Shown piece by piece: positions 20,585 through 31,853 of a stretch of 64,000 nt of DNA. Location: NCBI GenBank assembly GCA_001599935.1, contig BCIJ01000008.1, positions 282,302 to 346,301 on the forward strand. The letters run 5' to 3'. Made by a program: the position numbers and the translations under genes. Within the stretch, counting starts at the first letter, position 1. Each line of letters begins with the position of its first letter. This stretch comes from Holtermannia corniformis (lineage: Eukaryota > Basidiomycota > Tremellomycetes > Holtermanniales). The notes under the pieces were generated by a model. That model made no database searches, was not told where the DNA came from, and saw nothing but the letters and a program-made list of their open reading frames with translations.

Positions 20585-21430
20585 TTCAGTCGTAGCTGGC
20601 CGTCATGAATGCATAGTCTGCTCGTAACAGACAGAGTGCAACGACTCGTCTATCGCACGTACGCCGTATTCTTTGGTGGACCGCGGATAGGTCCCCCTAT
20701 CCGCTTGAAGAGAAGGACACCCATCTCGGATGCTTCTCCGTGATCTTCTCCCTTGGTCGCGAAGGCGCAGTCACCAGTAGGGTACGCTTCGATTCGGGTT
20801 GCAGAGTACGACCAAGAGCGCGGCAGTGACCAAGCATCGCCGACGGGCAAATCGTTCGTCGTCATTGTCGGTGCTGCCAAACATGTAAGGCAACGTCGGA
20901 GTCGGGTCGGTATCAGTCCCAGGACGAGTGATATGGATCGCTGCTGCGTCTGATGCTTGAATCGATGATCTCTATATCACACTGCCGTGTGAAACCAGGT
21001 CAAGGGGTTGAACCCTTCGAGCACCGCTACTCGGCACATCAGTGATGGACGGTGAGAGCATGTGTTAGCGAGGCGCTAGGAGCTTGCTAGCCGCAGCCGT
21101 CTTTTGGCATTTCGCACAGTTTCGCCAAAATTGCCAAAGGGACGCTTTCGAGAATGGCTCAACCGTCTTTCGCCATCATCAAGGGCGGCTGCAAGCTCAA
21201 GGCTCACCCGCCATCCTCCCCTTCTTCCTCCTCTTTGTATGCGCTCCGTTTCAGTCGCTTACGAGTTGTACTTTATGGCGTCCTGCGTCATGCATCACGT
21301 GTCTGCCGGTGCGGGTGACGCCTGCCGAGCTAACTGCCGCACTGAACATAAGCGACTGCTCGGCCGACACCACTAGCTAGTGCAAGACGCAATGACGCAG
21401 GGCTGGAAATACTAGCTTGCATGTCAGCCC
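20585..21430. other. Intergenic with possible fourth family-1 relic
   Basis: 846 bases between member 3 and the RNase H2B stop. On the plus strand around 20780-20885, SIRVAEYDQE...GKSFVVIVGAAKH faintly resembles member 3's LQVEYDGQTYTVVVSAAKF, but no complete frame or downstream helix exists. If related it is a decayed copy. A short inverted repeat (AAGGGGTTGAACCCTT) sits near 21003. Confidence 0.3.
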
Positions 21431-22894
21431 TCACCGCTTCGCCTTCTTCGCCACCCCGCCTTCCGCCCCCGCGCCCAGTCTCTTCCCTCCCGTCCCAGGT
21501 ATACTCTCGCCCTCGTCCTTTTTCTTGAAAAAGCTCGTCATCTTCATCATCGAGCTCGTATTGACCTTTTTCAACTGTGCGACCCCGCGCGACGTCGCCT
21601 TCTTGGTCGCGGCGGCGGGCGCTACCTTTTTCGGTTGGGTCGAAACGACGGCGGCGAGGTTTGCGGCGGTCGTGGCGGCCGCGCGGGACTCTAGATGCGC
21701 TTCGAGCAGGGTGAAGCTGAGGGCGTTAGCTTGACGGTAGGCTGTGTGGGTCGCGCGTACCTGTAGCTCGCGGTTAGGGCGGTCGAGATGCATGGTGGTA
21801 GGTATTGAGTAATGTTCTCGCAGGCGAGCTTTTGGCGCGCCTCTGCGGAATCACATTAGATTTGGCGTGCGGCGTGTATGAGGACGCACGAAGGAGCAGT
21901 TCGTTATCGACCTCAACGCCGCTCAACCCGTCTCTTGCGAGTTGTCGCTCGAGCGTCTCGAATCGCGCAATGACGTCTTGTTGGGTCAAATGATCGACTT
22001 TGGCTCGAAGGACGCGCAGGATCGATTGGGTTGACGGTCGATAATACGTCTCGCCTTTTGTGCACGCTGGCTCCACATTGCCTTCCGCCGGTGGCGAAGG
22101 TAGACTACCGCCCAGCACTGAGCGTTGCATCAGCGACTGCCACACTTCGACCAAGTCCTTCGCTCACCCTTATGTTCACACAACGCAGCAAAGACCTTTG
22201 CGACCTCTGGGATCTCGAGCAGCTTGACGACGTCGGCGTTGTGCCGCGCGGTGAGGACGTCGTCTTGTGGTCGAATCGGGGTTTTGCCCTTTAAATCTGC
22301 CTTGGGTTGGAACGGCGGCGCGACGGACAGGAGCGGATGAGCGGCCGCTTGTGCGATCAGATCGTTCAGGGGCTGGAAGGGGGTTGATATTGACTCCAGG
22401 CGGAGGGACTGCAATCGCGTCAATTAGCTGAGCAGGGGTGAACTACAGCTACGCACAGTGCGGGTGGTAGCCGCTGGGTTCACCAAAGCCAAGATGACGG
22501 GCAGTACGAGAAAGAGCGGGTCAATAGGTGTATTGAGCAGCATTGTGCCCTCTGTACATCATCAGCTCTGCTAGACTCGTCTTGACCGCCCGCTGCGGGA
22601 CACACCAGCAACCGTGTCGTCGCCCATGAACCACGTCCTGCCATGCTGCGGCGCAATCTTGTTGACTTCCAAGATGGCCGTAGATCGTGCACTGCTGCTG
22701 CCGGCTTGCGCAATCGTGTCGGCAGGCGTGTACGGAAGATACAAGCTTGGAGCGCCCGTTCGAGGGTGAGCGAGGCGGAGGTAGGGCAGTGGAGTATCGG
22801 AGATTTGCACATCTGTGGATTGACTGAGCCGTAGTTGGTGCATGAGCTAGCCATACATACCGCCTGGGAAGCAAGCAAGGTATCGAGTCATCAT
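21431..22894 (-). CDS. RNH202: RNase H2 non-catalytic subunit B
   Basis: Starts MMTRYLACFPG at 22894. After a short intron it continues DVQISDTPLPYLRLAHPRTG, APSLYLPY, WFMGDDTVAG, then PIDPLFLVLPVI, the hallmarks of the Ydr279/RNASEH2B family. Further introns precede the helical part (ILRVLRAKVDHLTQQDVIAR). The C-terminus is basic and holds MMKMTSFFKKK, a good PIP-box (QxxhxxFF-like) for PCNA binding, as known in RNASEH2B. RNase H2 removes single ribonucleotides and RNA:DNA hybrids from the genome; subunit B is structural and links the complex to PCNA. It is divergent to the KDEL receptor gene. Confidence 0.88.
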
Positions 22895-23307
22895 GCAGGT
22901 TTGCTGGCTTGACTGGCGTCCACCCCGAGCTCGCTAAAGACAAACGCGCATGGACGCGTTCGGGGTGTCGTCATCTGCCACGTCATTTCCCAACCCAGCC
23001 AAGAGGTTAAGCGAGCGACTCCACGTCGAACCGCAAGCGACCGCAGCTGACAGTGTGGAAGCAGCGACACGTCGAGATCCCACAGCACACGGTACGCAAG
23101 CTGCAACAGTACTGGTCCGGCTGCGACAGACGAGCCAAAGACAGTACGCACGGTCAGTGCGACTTGTGCGAGACGCTGCAGGCCAAGTGCTGACGAGACG
23201 CGCTGTCCTTCTCTGCTCTATTCGCATGCTCGGCCCACTCCGCTTTACTACTCCGAAAGCGCATCCAGCCCACTCCGTTCCAACGGATAGTACGACATTC
23301 CCACACG
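22895..23307. promoter_or_regulatory. Divergent promoter region, RNH202 / ERD2
   Basis: 413 bases between the two start codons on opposite strands. No coding signal. It must contain both promoters. Confidence 0.45.
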
Positions 23308-24255
23308 ATGAACATCTTCCGATTCCTCGGTCCGTCACCGCCATCTCCTTTGTCCGCTCGCGTCGCTAATCTCTCGTGCCGACAGGCGACCTCTCGCACC
23401 TCGCGTCCATCTTCATCCTCCTGCACAAGATCCAACAATCTCGATCATGCAGAGGTCCGCCTTGCCGCCCGCAGACCAAAGCTCGCTGACGGCGTGGCAG
23501 GAATCTCGTTCAAGACTCAACTCCTCTACCTGATTGTCTTTCTCACGCGCTATGTTGACCTGTTGACGGGCCCGCTCGTATCATGGTACAACACGCTCAT
23601 GAAGCTCTTCTTCATCGGGAGCACAGCGTACACGCTGTACCTGCTCAAAGTCAAATTCCGGTCCGTCCGCTTCGTGCACCCCATCCCACGCTCTCACTCA
23701 CGCCTCGCCACAGCCCAACACAGGATTCAGCGCTCGACACGTTCAAGCTCGAGTACCTGCTCCCGCCCGTCGCCGTGCTCGCCCTGCTGTTCAACTACGC
23801 ATACACGCCGTTTGAGCTCACGTGGGCATTCTCCATCTGGCTCGAGAGCGTCGCCATCCTCCCGCAGCTGTTCATGCTCCAGCGCACCGGCGAGGCAGAG
23901 ACGATCACGACGCACTATCTCGCAGCGCTCGGTCTCTATCGTGGGCTCTACATCCCAAACTGGATGTACAGGTCCGCGCATGAATCGGGAATGAGCGCAA
24001 GGACGACAAGCTGATAACAGCGTATAGGTACTTTACCGAAGGCTCGTTTGACTACGTCGCGGTCATTGCTGGCTTGATCCAGACGGCCATCTACGCCGAC
24101 TTTGGGTACATTGTGAGTCGTTCGGCACCCTGGTCTAGACGCCAATGCTGACTCGTGTCGCAGTACGTGACAAAGTACGTGTCGTAAACTGTACAACGAC
24201 CTCACTAACCGCTTGCAGGGTCCTCCGCGGTCAAAAGTTTGAGCTCCCAGCCTAA
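23308..24255 (+). CDS. ERD2: ER lumen protein-retaining receptor (KDEL/HDEL receptor)
   Basis: Seven exons with short introns. The protein reads [51 protein letters not shown], then [89 protein letters not shown] and ADFGYIYVTK, ending [10 protein letters not shown]. This matches the ERD2 family over its whole length (about 212 residues). It is a seven-helix Golgi/ER receptor that binds C-terminal HDEL/KDEL of escaped ER residents and returns them by COPI vesicles. The one-codon-scale exon TACGTGACAAA near 24165 is needed for the frame. Confidence 0.95.
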
Positions 24256-24388
24256 GCGCCGGTAGCAGCAGGGGCGGCGGCGAGGGGAAACGGGTGAAAC
24301 GCACGCACAACTGTCAAACGTACAAACCCCGATGTAGGTATGCATCGAGTCCCTTTGGCCACTGCACTGTACTAGTCTATATGCCGTG

Positions 24389-26904
24389 CTATGCACCAAA
24401 CGAAGATAACAAGGCCAAGATCCCCCCGTCCAACTCTCCATCGACGGCGCCGGCGCTCGACGGGCCCGAGCCCGAGCCAGCATCTTGCTGAAGCATGCTG
24501 AGAAAGCGGTGCATGTCGACGCCGTCGGGCGAGGGCACGATCGGGTGACCGTACAGGTCGACATCGACGTCTGGCGTGTACGCCGCTGTCGATTTCCAAT
24601 CGGCCGCACGGCCCGCCTTACGCGGACTCCGCCGCGGGAGCGCGATCGGCGGCGAACTCGGTGGGAGCTGTGAAAAGTCGAACGGGACATGAACGGGGGA
24701 CGACGACGTGGCGTTGAACAGGGTCGAGAACGCGTCGTCGTCTGAATACTGCGATTGCGATTGCGCTTCCGCTTGCATCTGTTGACGACGCTGCCGGGCG
24801 CCCGACGAGACGGAGCGGAGAAAGCTGGCCGTTGGGTCGTCGGGCGAGCTCTGGCTGTGCGTCGTGTCTGGCGCTTCGACCGGTCCGAACTCGTCAATGT
24901 TGAAAAAGGCAGAGTATTCGGCGTCCCAGTCTGCCGCGAGCGCGCTGGGACCGTGGCCGTGGACGCCTGATTGCCCGTCGTCGCTCAACGGTAAGTCGAG
25001 GCTCTGGATCGGGGTCGGTGCCGCTGCGGGTGCCACACGAGCCGAGGCGATCGCAGTGAGGTTCTTGACGGGCTGATGCTGCGGTTGCCGTGGCGGCGAG
25101 CTATCGCGCCGCGCAGGAGCAAGCTTGGCAGCTGCCGAGGCCGATCCGCGCACCGGACTCGTAGCGGCCGCTTTGTGGTTCTGGCGAGCCATCGTGATCC
25201 GTTTCGCGTCATTCTCAGCCACGATCGTCAACGTCCTTTTGAACCCGCCGCCGGTGCTGGTACCCGCGTCCGACTGGGCGTGTGGTGCGGACGCGCGTGT
25301 GCGCGAAAACGAGTCTTCGCGGTGTTGTCGGCTTGCAGTCGAGGAGGGCGCCGTGGGGTCGTCTTTGGTCTTGTCGAGACGGGGGCGCTTGTTGACGTCT
25401 TCGTCGACGCCTTCCCACAGCTCGGGCGGCCGCATCTGCTTGGTCTTGTTCCAGTACAGGCCGCACGCTGGGTCGTGTTAGAACCAGCAAACATGAATCT
25501 CTCGCGGGCACTGACCATTGCATACCCGCCGCTGCTCGCCACCCTCCATCTCCTTCATCCGCCAAACGGCACTCTTCGTCCGACCACAGTTGTAGCACAC
25601 ATAGCCTCCCGCACCACCATGCGCGTGCGCCGCAACCTGCTTGTTCGAATCCTTGAGGACGCCCTCGGCCTTGCGCTTCTTCTTCTTGCCCTGCGCGCCT
25701 GCCTGCGCCGCATCCACGACGGCGTCACCGCCCATGCGTTTCAGGATATCGAGGAAATGCGGGCTCGCGAGCAAGCGTTGAGCCTGCGCTTCAGTCAGAG
25801 ATGACGGGTCTTTGTACAGGTTGGCGGGGATCTCGAGCGGCGTGGGTACCGCAGCCGGCGCGGGAGTGGTGGAACGCGACGGGACGGTTTCTTGCTTGAT
25901 GACGAGGGGGCCTCGGCGCACTGGCGGTGCTGGGTATGAGACGCGGTCATCCGCGCGCATCCCAAGGATCGGCGTTGTGGATGCGCTCGGCATGGTCGAT
26001 GTGAACGGTAGCGGTAGAGTCACCGTCTTGCCAAACAGGCCATCGAGCGGCGTGACACCGCTCATCGGTAGCACGTCGGCAGCCCGCCCCGCCAGCTTGA
26101 CAGACAGTGCAATCTCCAAGCCCCACTCGGGCTGTTCGTCTCCACCCTTTCCAGCATTCAACAGCGCCTCGAGCCCACCCGCCGCAAACTCGAACGCGTC
26201 CTCGGGTGCGACGCGCACCAATCGACCCGTGACCAGTGTCTTGCCCTCGCCGGGTTCAGCGACAGCCCACGAGAGCAATCCCTTGCCGGTCCAGACTTCT
26301 GTTGATGCGTCGCCGACCGAGAGTACAGGTGAACACGGTTTAGAGGATGGGTGGGAGAACGAAGGACGCGATCTGCGCATGTGGGTTTCGCGAGGGTCGA
26401 GCACGTAAAGTGAGGAATCGGGTGTGCTGGCTGACGGGAGGATCTCGGGACTGGTATGGGTGTCAGCACTGCGGCATGGATGAAGTTGCCGCGTGACTGA
26501 CCTGGCGAAACAGACACCGCGCACAGCCGCCTTGAGGTGCATGGACCCCCACGTCTCTTCGTCGTCTGTCGCACTCGACCGCTGCTGTCCGTGCGAGACT
26601 TTGTTATGCACATAGACCGATTGGAGATCCGGAAGAGCAGCGATGTACGTCTGTGAGGATCCAGGCAGGTGGTACACGACCTTGACTGCGGCCGGGTGTC
26701 AGTCTTGTCCTGCACAGCTGGCGTGACGAGCTTACCTGGCAAGCGGTGGATCTTGTTGGGCGTCAGCATCTCGACGTGCGCGAGCGTGATGTTGCGCTCG
26801 TGGCCAAGTCTCGCGTCGAGTTGTGATGTGGTCGTGTTGTGATCGACCCGGTGCCGTGACGCGTACGGGTTTGCTGCTGTCGCTCGGTGGGTCCTTTGAG
26901 TCAA
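24389..26904 (-). CDS. AMS2: Ams2/Spt21-type GATA zinc-finger regulator
   Basis: The N-terminal part (VKVVYHLPGSSQTYIAALPD, GSMHLKAAVRGVCFA then PEIL, SSLYVLDP, VWTGKGLLSWAVAE, TLVTGRLV) fits the Ams2/Spt21 N-terminal domain known from yeast histone-gene regulators. A GATA-type finger follows: CYNCGRTKSAVWRM ... RRVCNACGLYWNKTKQM, completed by an intron that replaces the apparent reading CNGQC with CNAC. Spacing is C-x2-C-x21-C-x2-C, longer than the common 17-18. About 330 low-complexity residues end at LLSSFGA. In S. pombe, Ams2 drives S-phase histone transcription and CENP-A loading. The start is uncertain: 26904 (MTQRTHRATA) or 26770 (MLTPNKIHRLP), the latter nearer the domain. The family is well supported, the exact role inferred. 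Confidence 0.8.
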
Positions 26905-27124
26905 CGCCGTGTCCGAGTCCGTGCCCGTGTCCCAAGGAGGATGCTGGTGTCGGTGCTGATCTCCTCGCTGTGCTACCCGCGTGCGTGTGCCGATCTACGC
27001 TCTCTCCTGCTGTGACGCACTGAAAACGGGAAAACGCGCAAAGGCAGGCGCGTCCTCATGACCGCAAACCGAGATACCACGCGACCGCGACCGACCAACA
27101 TTCTTTTGCATTTCGCCAATGGCT

Positions 27125-27480
27125 CTAGCTATTAGAGATCGCAGACAGCTTGCTGGAGAGCTCCTCGGCTAGCTCGGAAGTGGTGTAGATAGCTTTACCC
27201 GTCGCGACGTATTGCGTGTTCGACTTGCAGCAGGCCGCACAGACCCATCCGCCGGGGCCCGTGTCGTACCGCGAGGTGTGCTGGTTCGTCGTGGCGTTCT
27301 TCACTGCAGGACGTTAGCTGGTCATGTGGTTGGGTATAGAGTATCGGCTTGACGTACCATTGCTCGCCGATGCTGGCTCCATCGGACAGTACCAGACACT
27401 CTCTTCGACATCTACGCGTCGTCAAGTCAGAAACGGCCGTGACTGTCACAAAACCATCAGGTCTACTCACTCTCGGCCAT
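27125..27480 (-). CDS. Small CxxC array family 2, member A
   Basis: Three exons give 80 residues: MAENVEESVWYCPMEPASAS..., then NQHTSRYDTGPGGWVCAACC, then a helical tail (SELAEELSSKLSAISNS). Introns fall in phase 1 after codon 3 (GAG A|AT) and after Asn21 (AAT G|TG). A single Cys (residue 12), a His (30) and a CxxC pair (43, 46) could bind one zinc. The Cys-to-CxxC distance of 31 residues, the QH pair and the second intron position are identical in member D. No signal peptide or membrane helix. Family not recognised. Confidence 0.65.
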
Positions 27481-27802
27481 GACGCGCAAATACAGGAGCT
27501 GCCAAGCAGATAGGGTGCAGTGGCAAATGCACATCCTGCCTCTTATGTGTTGAGCGAGGAGATGAAAACTCCGCATCGTACTTCCTTACACGTCACCGGG
27601 GCTCTCGCCTCGTCTGCAATGTGCGCCAGGTCGATCCTTTGCCATGTCGGTGATCAAGCGGAGTAACCACGGGCAGTCGACGACGATACGTGGGCAGCCC
27701 AGCCTCGGCGCGTGCGTGCATCTCACTAGTCTCACTCTGGTGGCCAACGCTCGCTTGCTGATCAAGCAACCAAATGTATTCATGTTGATTACCGCTCGCA
27801 GT
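27481..27802. other. Intergenic in CxxC array
   Basis: 322 bases between members A and B. No further CxxC frame is seen. Confidence 0.4.
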
Positions 27803-28199
27803 CTACTTGGACCCCTTCGTGTCCTGTGGGTCCTGCGTGCTCTGCGATTTCAGCTGGCTCAGCGCGGCGTCGATTCCCGCGGCTAACTTGGCAGCAAAGC
27901 TCTTGTTCTCCTTTTCCGCTTCAGGATTCACACTCGTCCCGCAGGCTGGGCATGTCCAGTTGCCACTGAGCGTTGGAATGAGCGGTACAAGCTCGGATTC
28001 CTCTCCGATTGCTGCGCCAAAGCACACGGTATTAGCCAGTACTTGCACAGCTGCAAAAGGGTGAACCTACAACCGTCACTCGTCACGCTGCTCAACATCT
28101 CGCACCTGTGTGTGTGGGTCTCCGCTTTGGCTATGGTACATCGCACGATATCAGCACTCGGGCGCGGTTATGCACTCCGCCGAAGGACTCACCGGGCAT
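27803..28199 (-). CDS. Small CxxC array family 2, member B
   Basis: Predicted 97 residues in three exons. ATG CCC G at 28199 is followed by a phase-1 intron, a short exon (AKAETHTQ), and a last exon with VLANTVCFGAAIGEESE, LSGNWTCPACGTS and a helical, Lys/Gln-rich tail (FAAKLAAGIDAALSQLKS). The NWTCPAC motif and the phase-1 intron right after the start match member A, and the lone Cys upstream is kept, though at 24 rather than 31 residues. The short middle exon is the least certain part. Function unknown. Confidence 0.5.
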
Positions 28200-28956
28200 T
28201 CTGTGGCCAAGACAAAGTCAAATAGGAGAGACTGCGTCGTAGCCAGCATCTCACGCTCGCCCCATTCTTGTACCCTACGCCCTCGCCGTTCGAACTCCGC
28301 CAGCATGGCGCTCCTTATAATTGAAAAAGTCTTCGCGGACCGCCTAAAGCCGTCGCACTGCACTTTGAACTGGCGAGACACCGAAGGCGCCAAGGTACTC
28401 CTCTGTGGGCCTGTGGAGCTACTGGCGGCGCTGATTGCGATGCGCCTTCTTGTGACCGGCCGTGGCGGACGCGCTTGTACGGCCGAGAGGCGCTTTGGGA
28501 TGCGTGTTGGCCTTCTCATGGAGCGCCCAGCCTGACGTCTCGGCGCTGTCGGCGGATCTCCGCGGCTGACTGTAACAATTCTACTGCTCCAGGGCGAGCG
28601 AGAGCGTCTCACAAGGTCAATACTTACACACTGCAAGACTTGGGAAAGTCGAAGGGTAAGAAGATAATCATACATTTGGCCATCACTCACCTTGCTCCCA
28701 GATGTCACCACCCTCAATACCCGCGATGGAAGTCACTGCCAGGATCTGGCAACTACTGTGGGAACAACTATTGCTTGCGTAGCATGGTCTGGTACATGGC
28801 GGGGCTCGGCATCAGCCTATGTTCTGCTGCTGGGCCAGTCCGACTCTGGTCGTTGACCGTTCACGACGCCAGATGCACACGTGCAATACAGTGCTACTGA
28901 AAAGTGCATCTCATCGAACCCAAGGGAGCATTCCACCGTAGACACACGGCGCGTAA
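28200..28956. other. Intergenic in CxxC array
   Basis: 757 bases between members B and C. Open frames exist on both strands (for example plus 28304-28535 starting MALLIIEKVFADRLKP) but none shows a domain, family motif or clear splice pattern. I do not call a gene here. Confidence 0.35.
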
Positions 28957-29258
28957 TCAACTCGATGGCACGATGCTGCCGTCTGCCCCAATAGTGCGGC
29001 AGCACGAAGTGCAGATGAAATAGTCAGTTCCCGTCAACTTCCTCACCAGTGGCTGGGGCGTGAATTTTGGCTCCCCATCCACCTGGCTCATCACGCTGTC
29101 GAGCTCGTTGCTAAGCTGACGACGGAGCGAGAGGCGAAGATCAGAGTTACTGTTGCTATTTTTGTAAGTCATGTCACATTGGTGAGTAGGAACCTCTGGC
29201 GAGGTCATCAGACACGACTCGTTGATCGCACGGCTGCGTGCTCACTAGTGGAAGACAT
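28957..29258 (-). CDS. Small CxxC array family 2, member C
   Basis: Two exons give 83 residues. ATG TCT TCC ACT A at 29258 is followed by a 50-nt phase-1 intron (29196-29245, GTGAGC...CTGATG...CCAG), then KVPTHQCDMTYK, a helical stretch (LRLSLRRQLSNELDSVMSQV) and TDYFICTSCCRTIGADGSIV. The CTSCCR motif mirrors member A's CAACCK, and the early phase-1 intron is shared with A and B. Here the helix precedes rather than follows the CxxC. A start at the ATG at 29208 without splicing would also be open. Relationship to A and D is likely but weaker. Confidence 0.45.
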
Positions 29259-29613
29259 GCTGCAGGCGTTTGTGGATTGCAAATCGGAGGTGGGGTGCTT
29301 GATCGGACCTGGCGTAGGTTGCTGGTTTTTGTAGCTTGCGCATCATTTTGCCACTCCGCCGTCGGTGACGCTCCTTTCGTAGATGCCAGGTCCGCACAGC
29401 CACCCCCACGACTATGGCGTGCTGATGGTATTGGAGCGCTTCGGTCCGTACAGTGGCCCACAGCCTGGCGGCGATCACGGCGCCTTCTCAACGGGGACGG
29501 CCTGGACAAAGTATCCCAATCGCCCCAAAGAGGAGGCGTAGACGGCGTTGAAGGCCCCGCCTTCGAACTGTGAGGGTTATTTGTGGAGCTCGAGAAGGCA
29601 TATAATTATCTCA
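29259..29613. other. Intergenic in CxxC array
   Basis: 355 bases between members C and D. No recognised motif. Confidence 0.4.
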
Positions 29614-30241
29614 TCAGGATTTCGACGCGCGCTCTGCTTGGCTCTTTGCAAGGTAGTCGCTGAAGGCGTTGGCAACCTCCTTGCCGCGTTCAGTCGTCAG
29701 TGTCCACTGACCCGTGTGCGCGTCAAAGGCGCTGAACAGAGTCTTTTGGCAGTCGAGACAGGTGAAACCGCCGTTGAAGGACTCGCGGGCGAGATGCTGG
29801 TCTGAAGTGGCACTGTAGCGGCCTGTAAAGCTTCAGCGAAGGCCAGCAGACGACAAGCCGTACCATTGAGATCGTCCTCGCTTCGACCCGAACAATAGTA
29901 CGGACTTTCCAGTGCTGTTTGACATCAGTGACAGCCGCTCGCTGGAAGTATCATATACCTTGACTGGCTGTGAAACGTGTTAGTACTGTGAGCGGACGCG
30001 TGGACGAAGACTGACTCGATGCCTTGGTTCCTGGCGCGAGTCCCTGCTGCTCCGCTGATACGTTGGCAGTGGTCAGCTCTTCAGCATCGGCCTCATCGAT
30101 CTCAGTATGCACGCTCTCCCCCGAGTGTCTCTCTTGATCAGGTTCGCTCAGGTTGAGCTTTGTGGTTGAACCAAAGGTCGCCCGGAACGGGCTGAGCGGG
30201 TTCTGCAATATACTGTGCAGGTGTCGTGGCATGTTGATCAC
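29614..30241 (-). CDS. Small CxxC array family 2, member D
   Basis: Four exons give 164 residues from ATG 30241 (MINMPRHLHS) to TGA at 29614. The first 75 residues are hydrophilic and not shared. The rest is the family unit: ALESPYYCSGRSEDDLN, YSATSDQHLARESFNGGF, TCLDCQKTLFSAF, then a helical tail (KEVANAFSDYLAKSQAER). Cys86 to the CxxC at 117 is 31 residues, as in member A. The intron after Asn95 (AAT G|GC), nine residues past the first Cys, has the same position and phase as in A. This shared gene structure is strong evidence of common descent. No signal peptide. Function unknown. Confidence 0.65.
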
Positions 30242-31853
30242 AGAGCCAAGTTGGTTCGTTATCAGGGTAGGTCAGTGTTGACGAGCCAATCCCGTAGGTG
30301 TTCAAATTCAATCCAGGCGGCGCCCAAAGTCCCTTTGTCGAGTGCATGATGACTCGTCGTAAGGCCGTACCAAGGAGGGCCGATTGGGTTTGAATTACAT
30401 ACCCACTGCTTTCCCTGGACGGGCCTTGGTCACGTAGAGCGGTGAAACTTGCCGAGAATGGCCGCTGTCGGCAGTCGCAGTGTGCGGGGCTGCTCGACGA
30501 TACATAGCGAGGGCTCGGCGGCGAGGCGCTTCCGTGCGGAAGCCGGGAGCTGTTGGATGATGGTTCGAGGTACCGAAGCAGAGGATTGCGCCCCGTTGAT
30601 TGCATCCGAGCGGAACAGGAAAGCGGCATGCTTGGAGGTGACGAGGGCAGTTCGCTGTGATAAGGAATGGAAGCAACGTGCCAACCGATCACACCGCCAT
30701 GATGGCGCGCGCACGGTGGCTGTATCAGAGTTAGTCGGTCGCTAGGGCGATTCCCTATGCCAGCAGCCCTATGCTCCGACCTGTTGCCAGGCTGCGCACG
30801 CCATCCATTCAGTTGTGAGTCCAAGGTGAACCTTTGGACACGAGCAGGTGTTGGTACGCATGCGCGCTAGTGGGTGCATGTCGAGGCCATCACAGACATC
30901 AGTAGTGGTTCAACCTGCCTGCGCGTTCATCTCATCGGGTTGTCCATAACCACCGACCGGGCACTCCAACAGCCGGCGCGTCAGTGAGGCAATCAATTTT
31001 CGTCAAACGACGTTTTGCGCGTGATCTTATTCGCGCGTTGGAAACGCCTGGGTGTCGTTCAGCATCAAGTCTACAGGAGAGCGTCCTCTGACTGCATTCC
31101 TCGCTGGTCTGCATTTAGGACTGGACTGCACGCGCGCCCGACACTGCGGCGGACACGTACATTGCCACGGCCACCAACCACGTCGGTCAGCAACTGCTTC
31201 CGTCTGCCCTCGTCAGTCTATACCTTGTCTAGACGTTCCTGTACGACGACCAGGCGAGCGAGAAGCATCCTCGCAACCGAGCCGCGAGCCAAGCAGTGCG
31301 CAACACTTGCTCAAAACGGACGGGACGCACGGACACCGCGTCGGCCGTGCAACTCGATCGACGGCCCGCAACCTGCACCCGGTACCCACTGTGGGAGACG
31401 GCCGCGCGCTACTCGCGACATACCCCACACCAAAGTGATCGTCACCGTCGCCAACGTAGAGGTTCCCAGAGCCCGGTCCATACCTCCTTTCACCCCTCAC
31501 GCGTTTTCGTTGCCCCGCTCCGAGCCTTGACATGGACGATGGCGGCAGTCTTGTGGCGAGTTTAGGACAGCTAGGGTATCCTGCTTCATTTGCGCAGCGT
31601 GACGAGGGACTCGACAACGGTGGTCGCCTTGTACATGTCTGGCCATCGAGGTCCGTTTTTCCTCGCCAATCTCAAACACAGTGTGCTGATGGAGTCTGTT
31701 CAATTGTCCCTGACGCCTCTATAACCCTCAACGTCACGCCAATCATCATTTCATTATCCTACCCGCAGTCCCATCGCACTCACCCTGCAATCAGCCTACA
31801 CCAACAGTACCTCGCTCAGTTCGACCCAATCGTGGGCCCAAGCACAGAGCAAC
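30242..31853. other. Long divergent intergenic region
   Basis: About 1.6 kb between member D (minus) and the Mga2-like gene (plus). Several open frames of 60-170 codons occur on both strands, but they are mutually overlapping, basic and without domains, as expected by chance in GC-rich DNA. It may hold a long 5' leader for MGA2. An extra upstream exon of member D cannot be excluded. Confidence 0.35.

Noticed and set aside
21000..21020. AAGGGGTTGAACCCTT inverted repeat
   Set aside because: Isolated short palindrome without a gene context or a second copy.
25478..25545. Apparent Zn-finger ending CNGQCPREIHVCWF
   Set aside because: This is intron read-through; splicing gives CNACGLYWNKTKQM, the proper GATA finger.
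28304..28535. Plus-strand frame MALLIIEKVFADRLKP
   Set aside because: No family motif, no clear splice sites, opposite strand to the array. Left as intergenic.
30138..30824. Minus-strand open frame of 228 codons upstream of CxxC member D
   Set aside because: It overlaps member D in another frame, has no motif, and its composition fits chance openness of GC-rich DNA.
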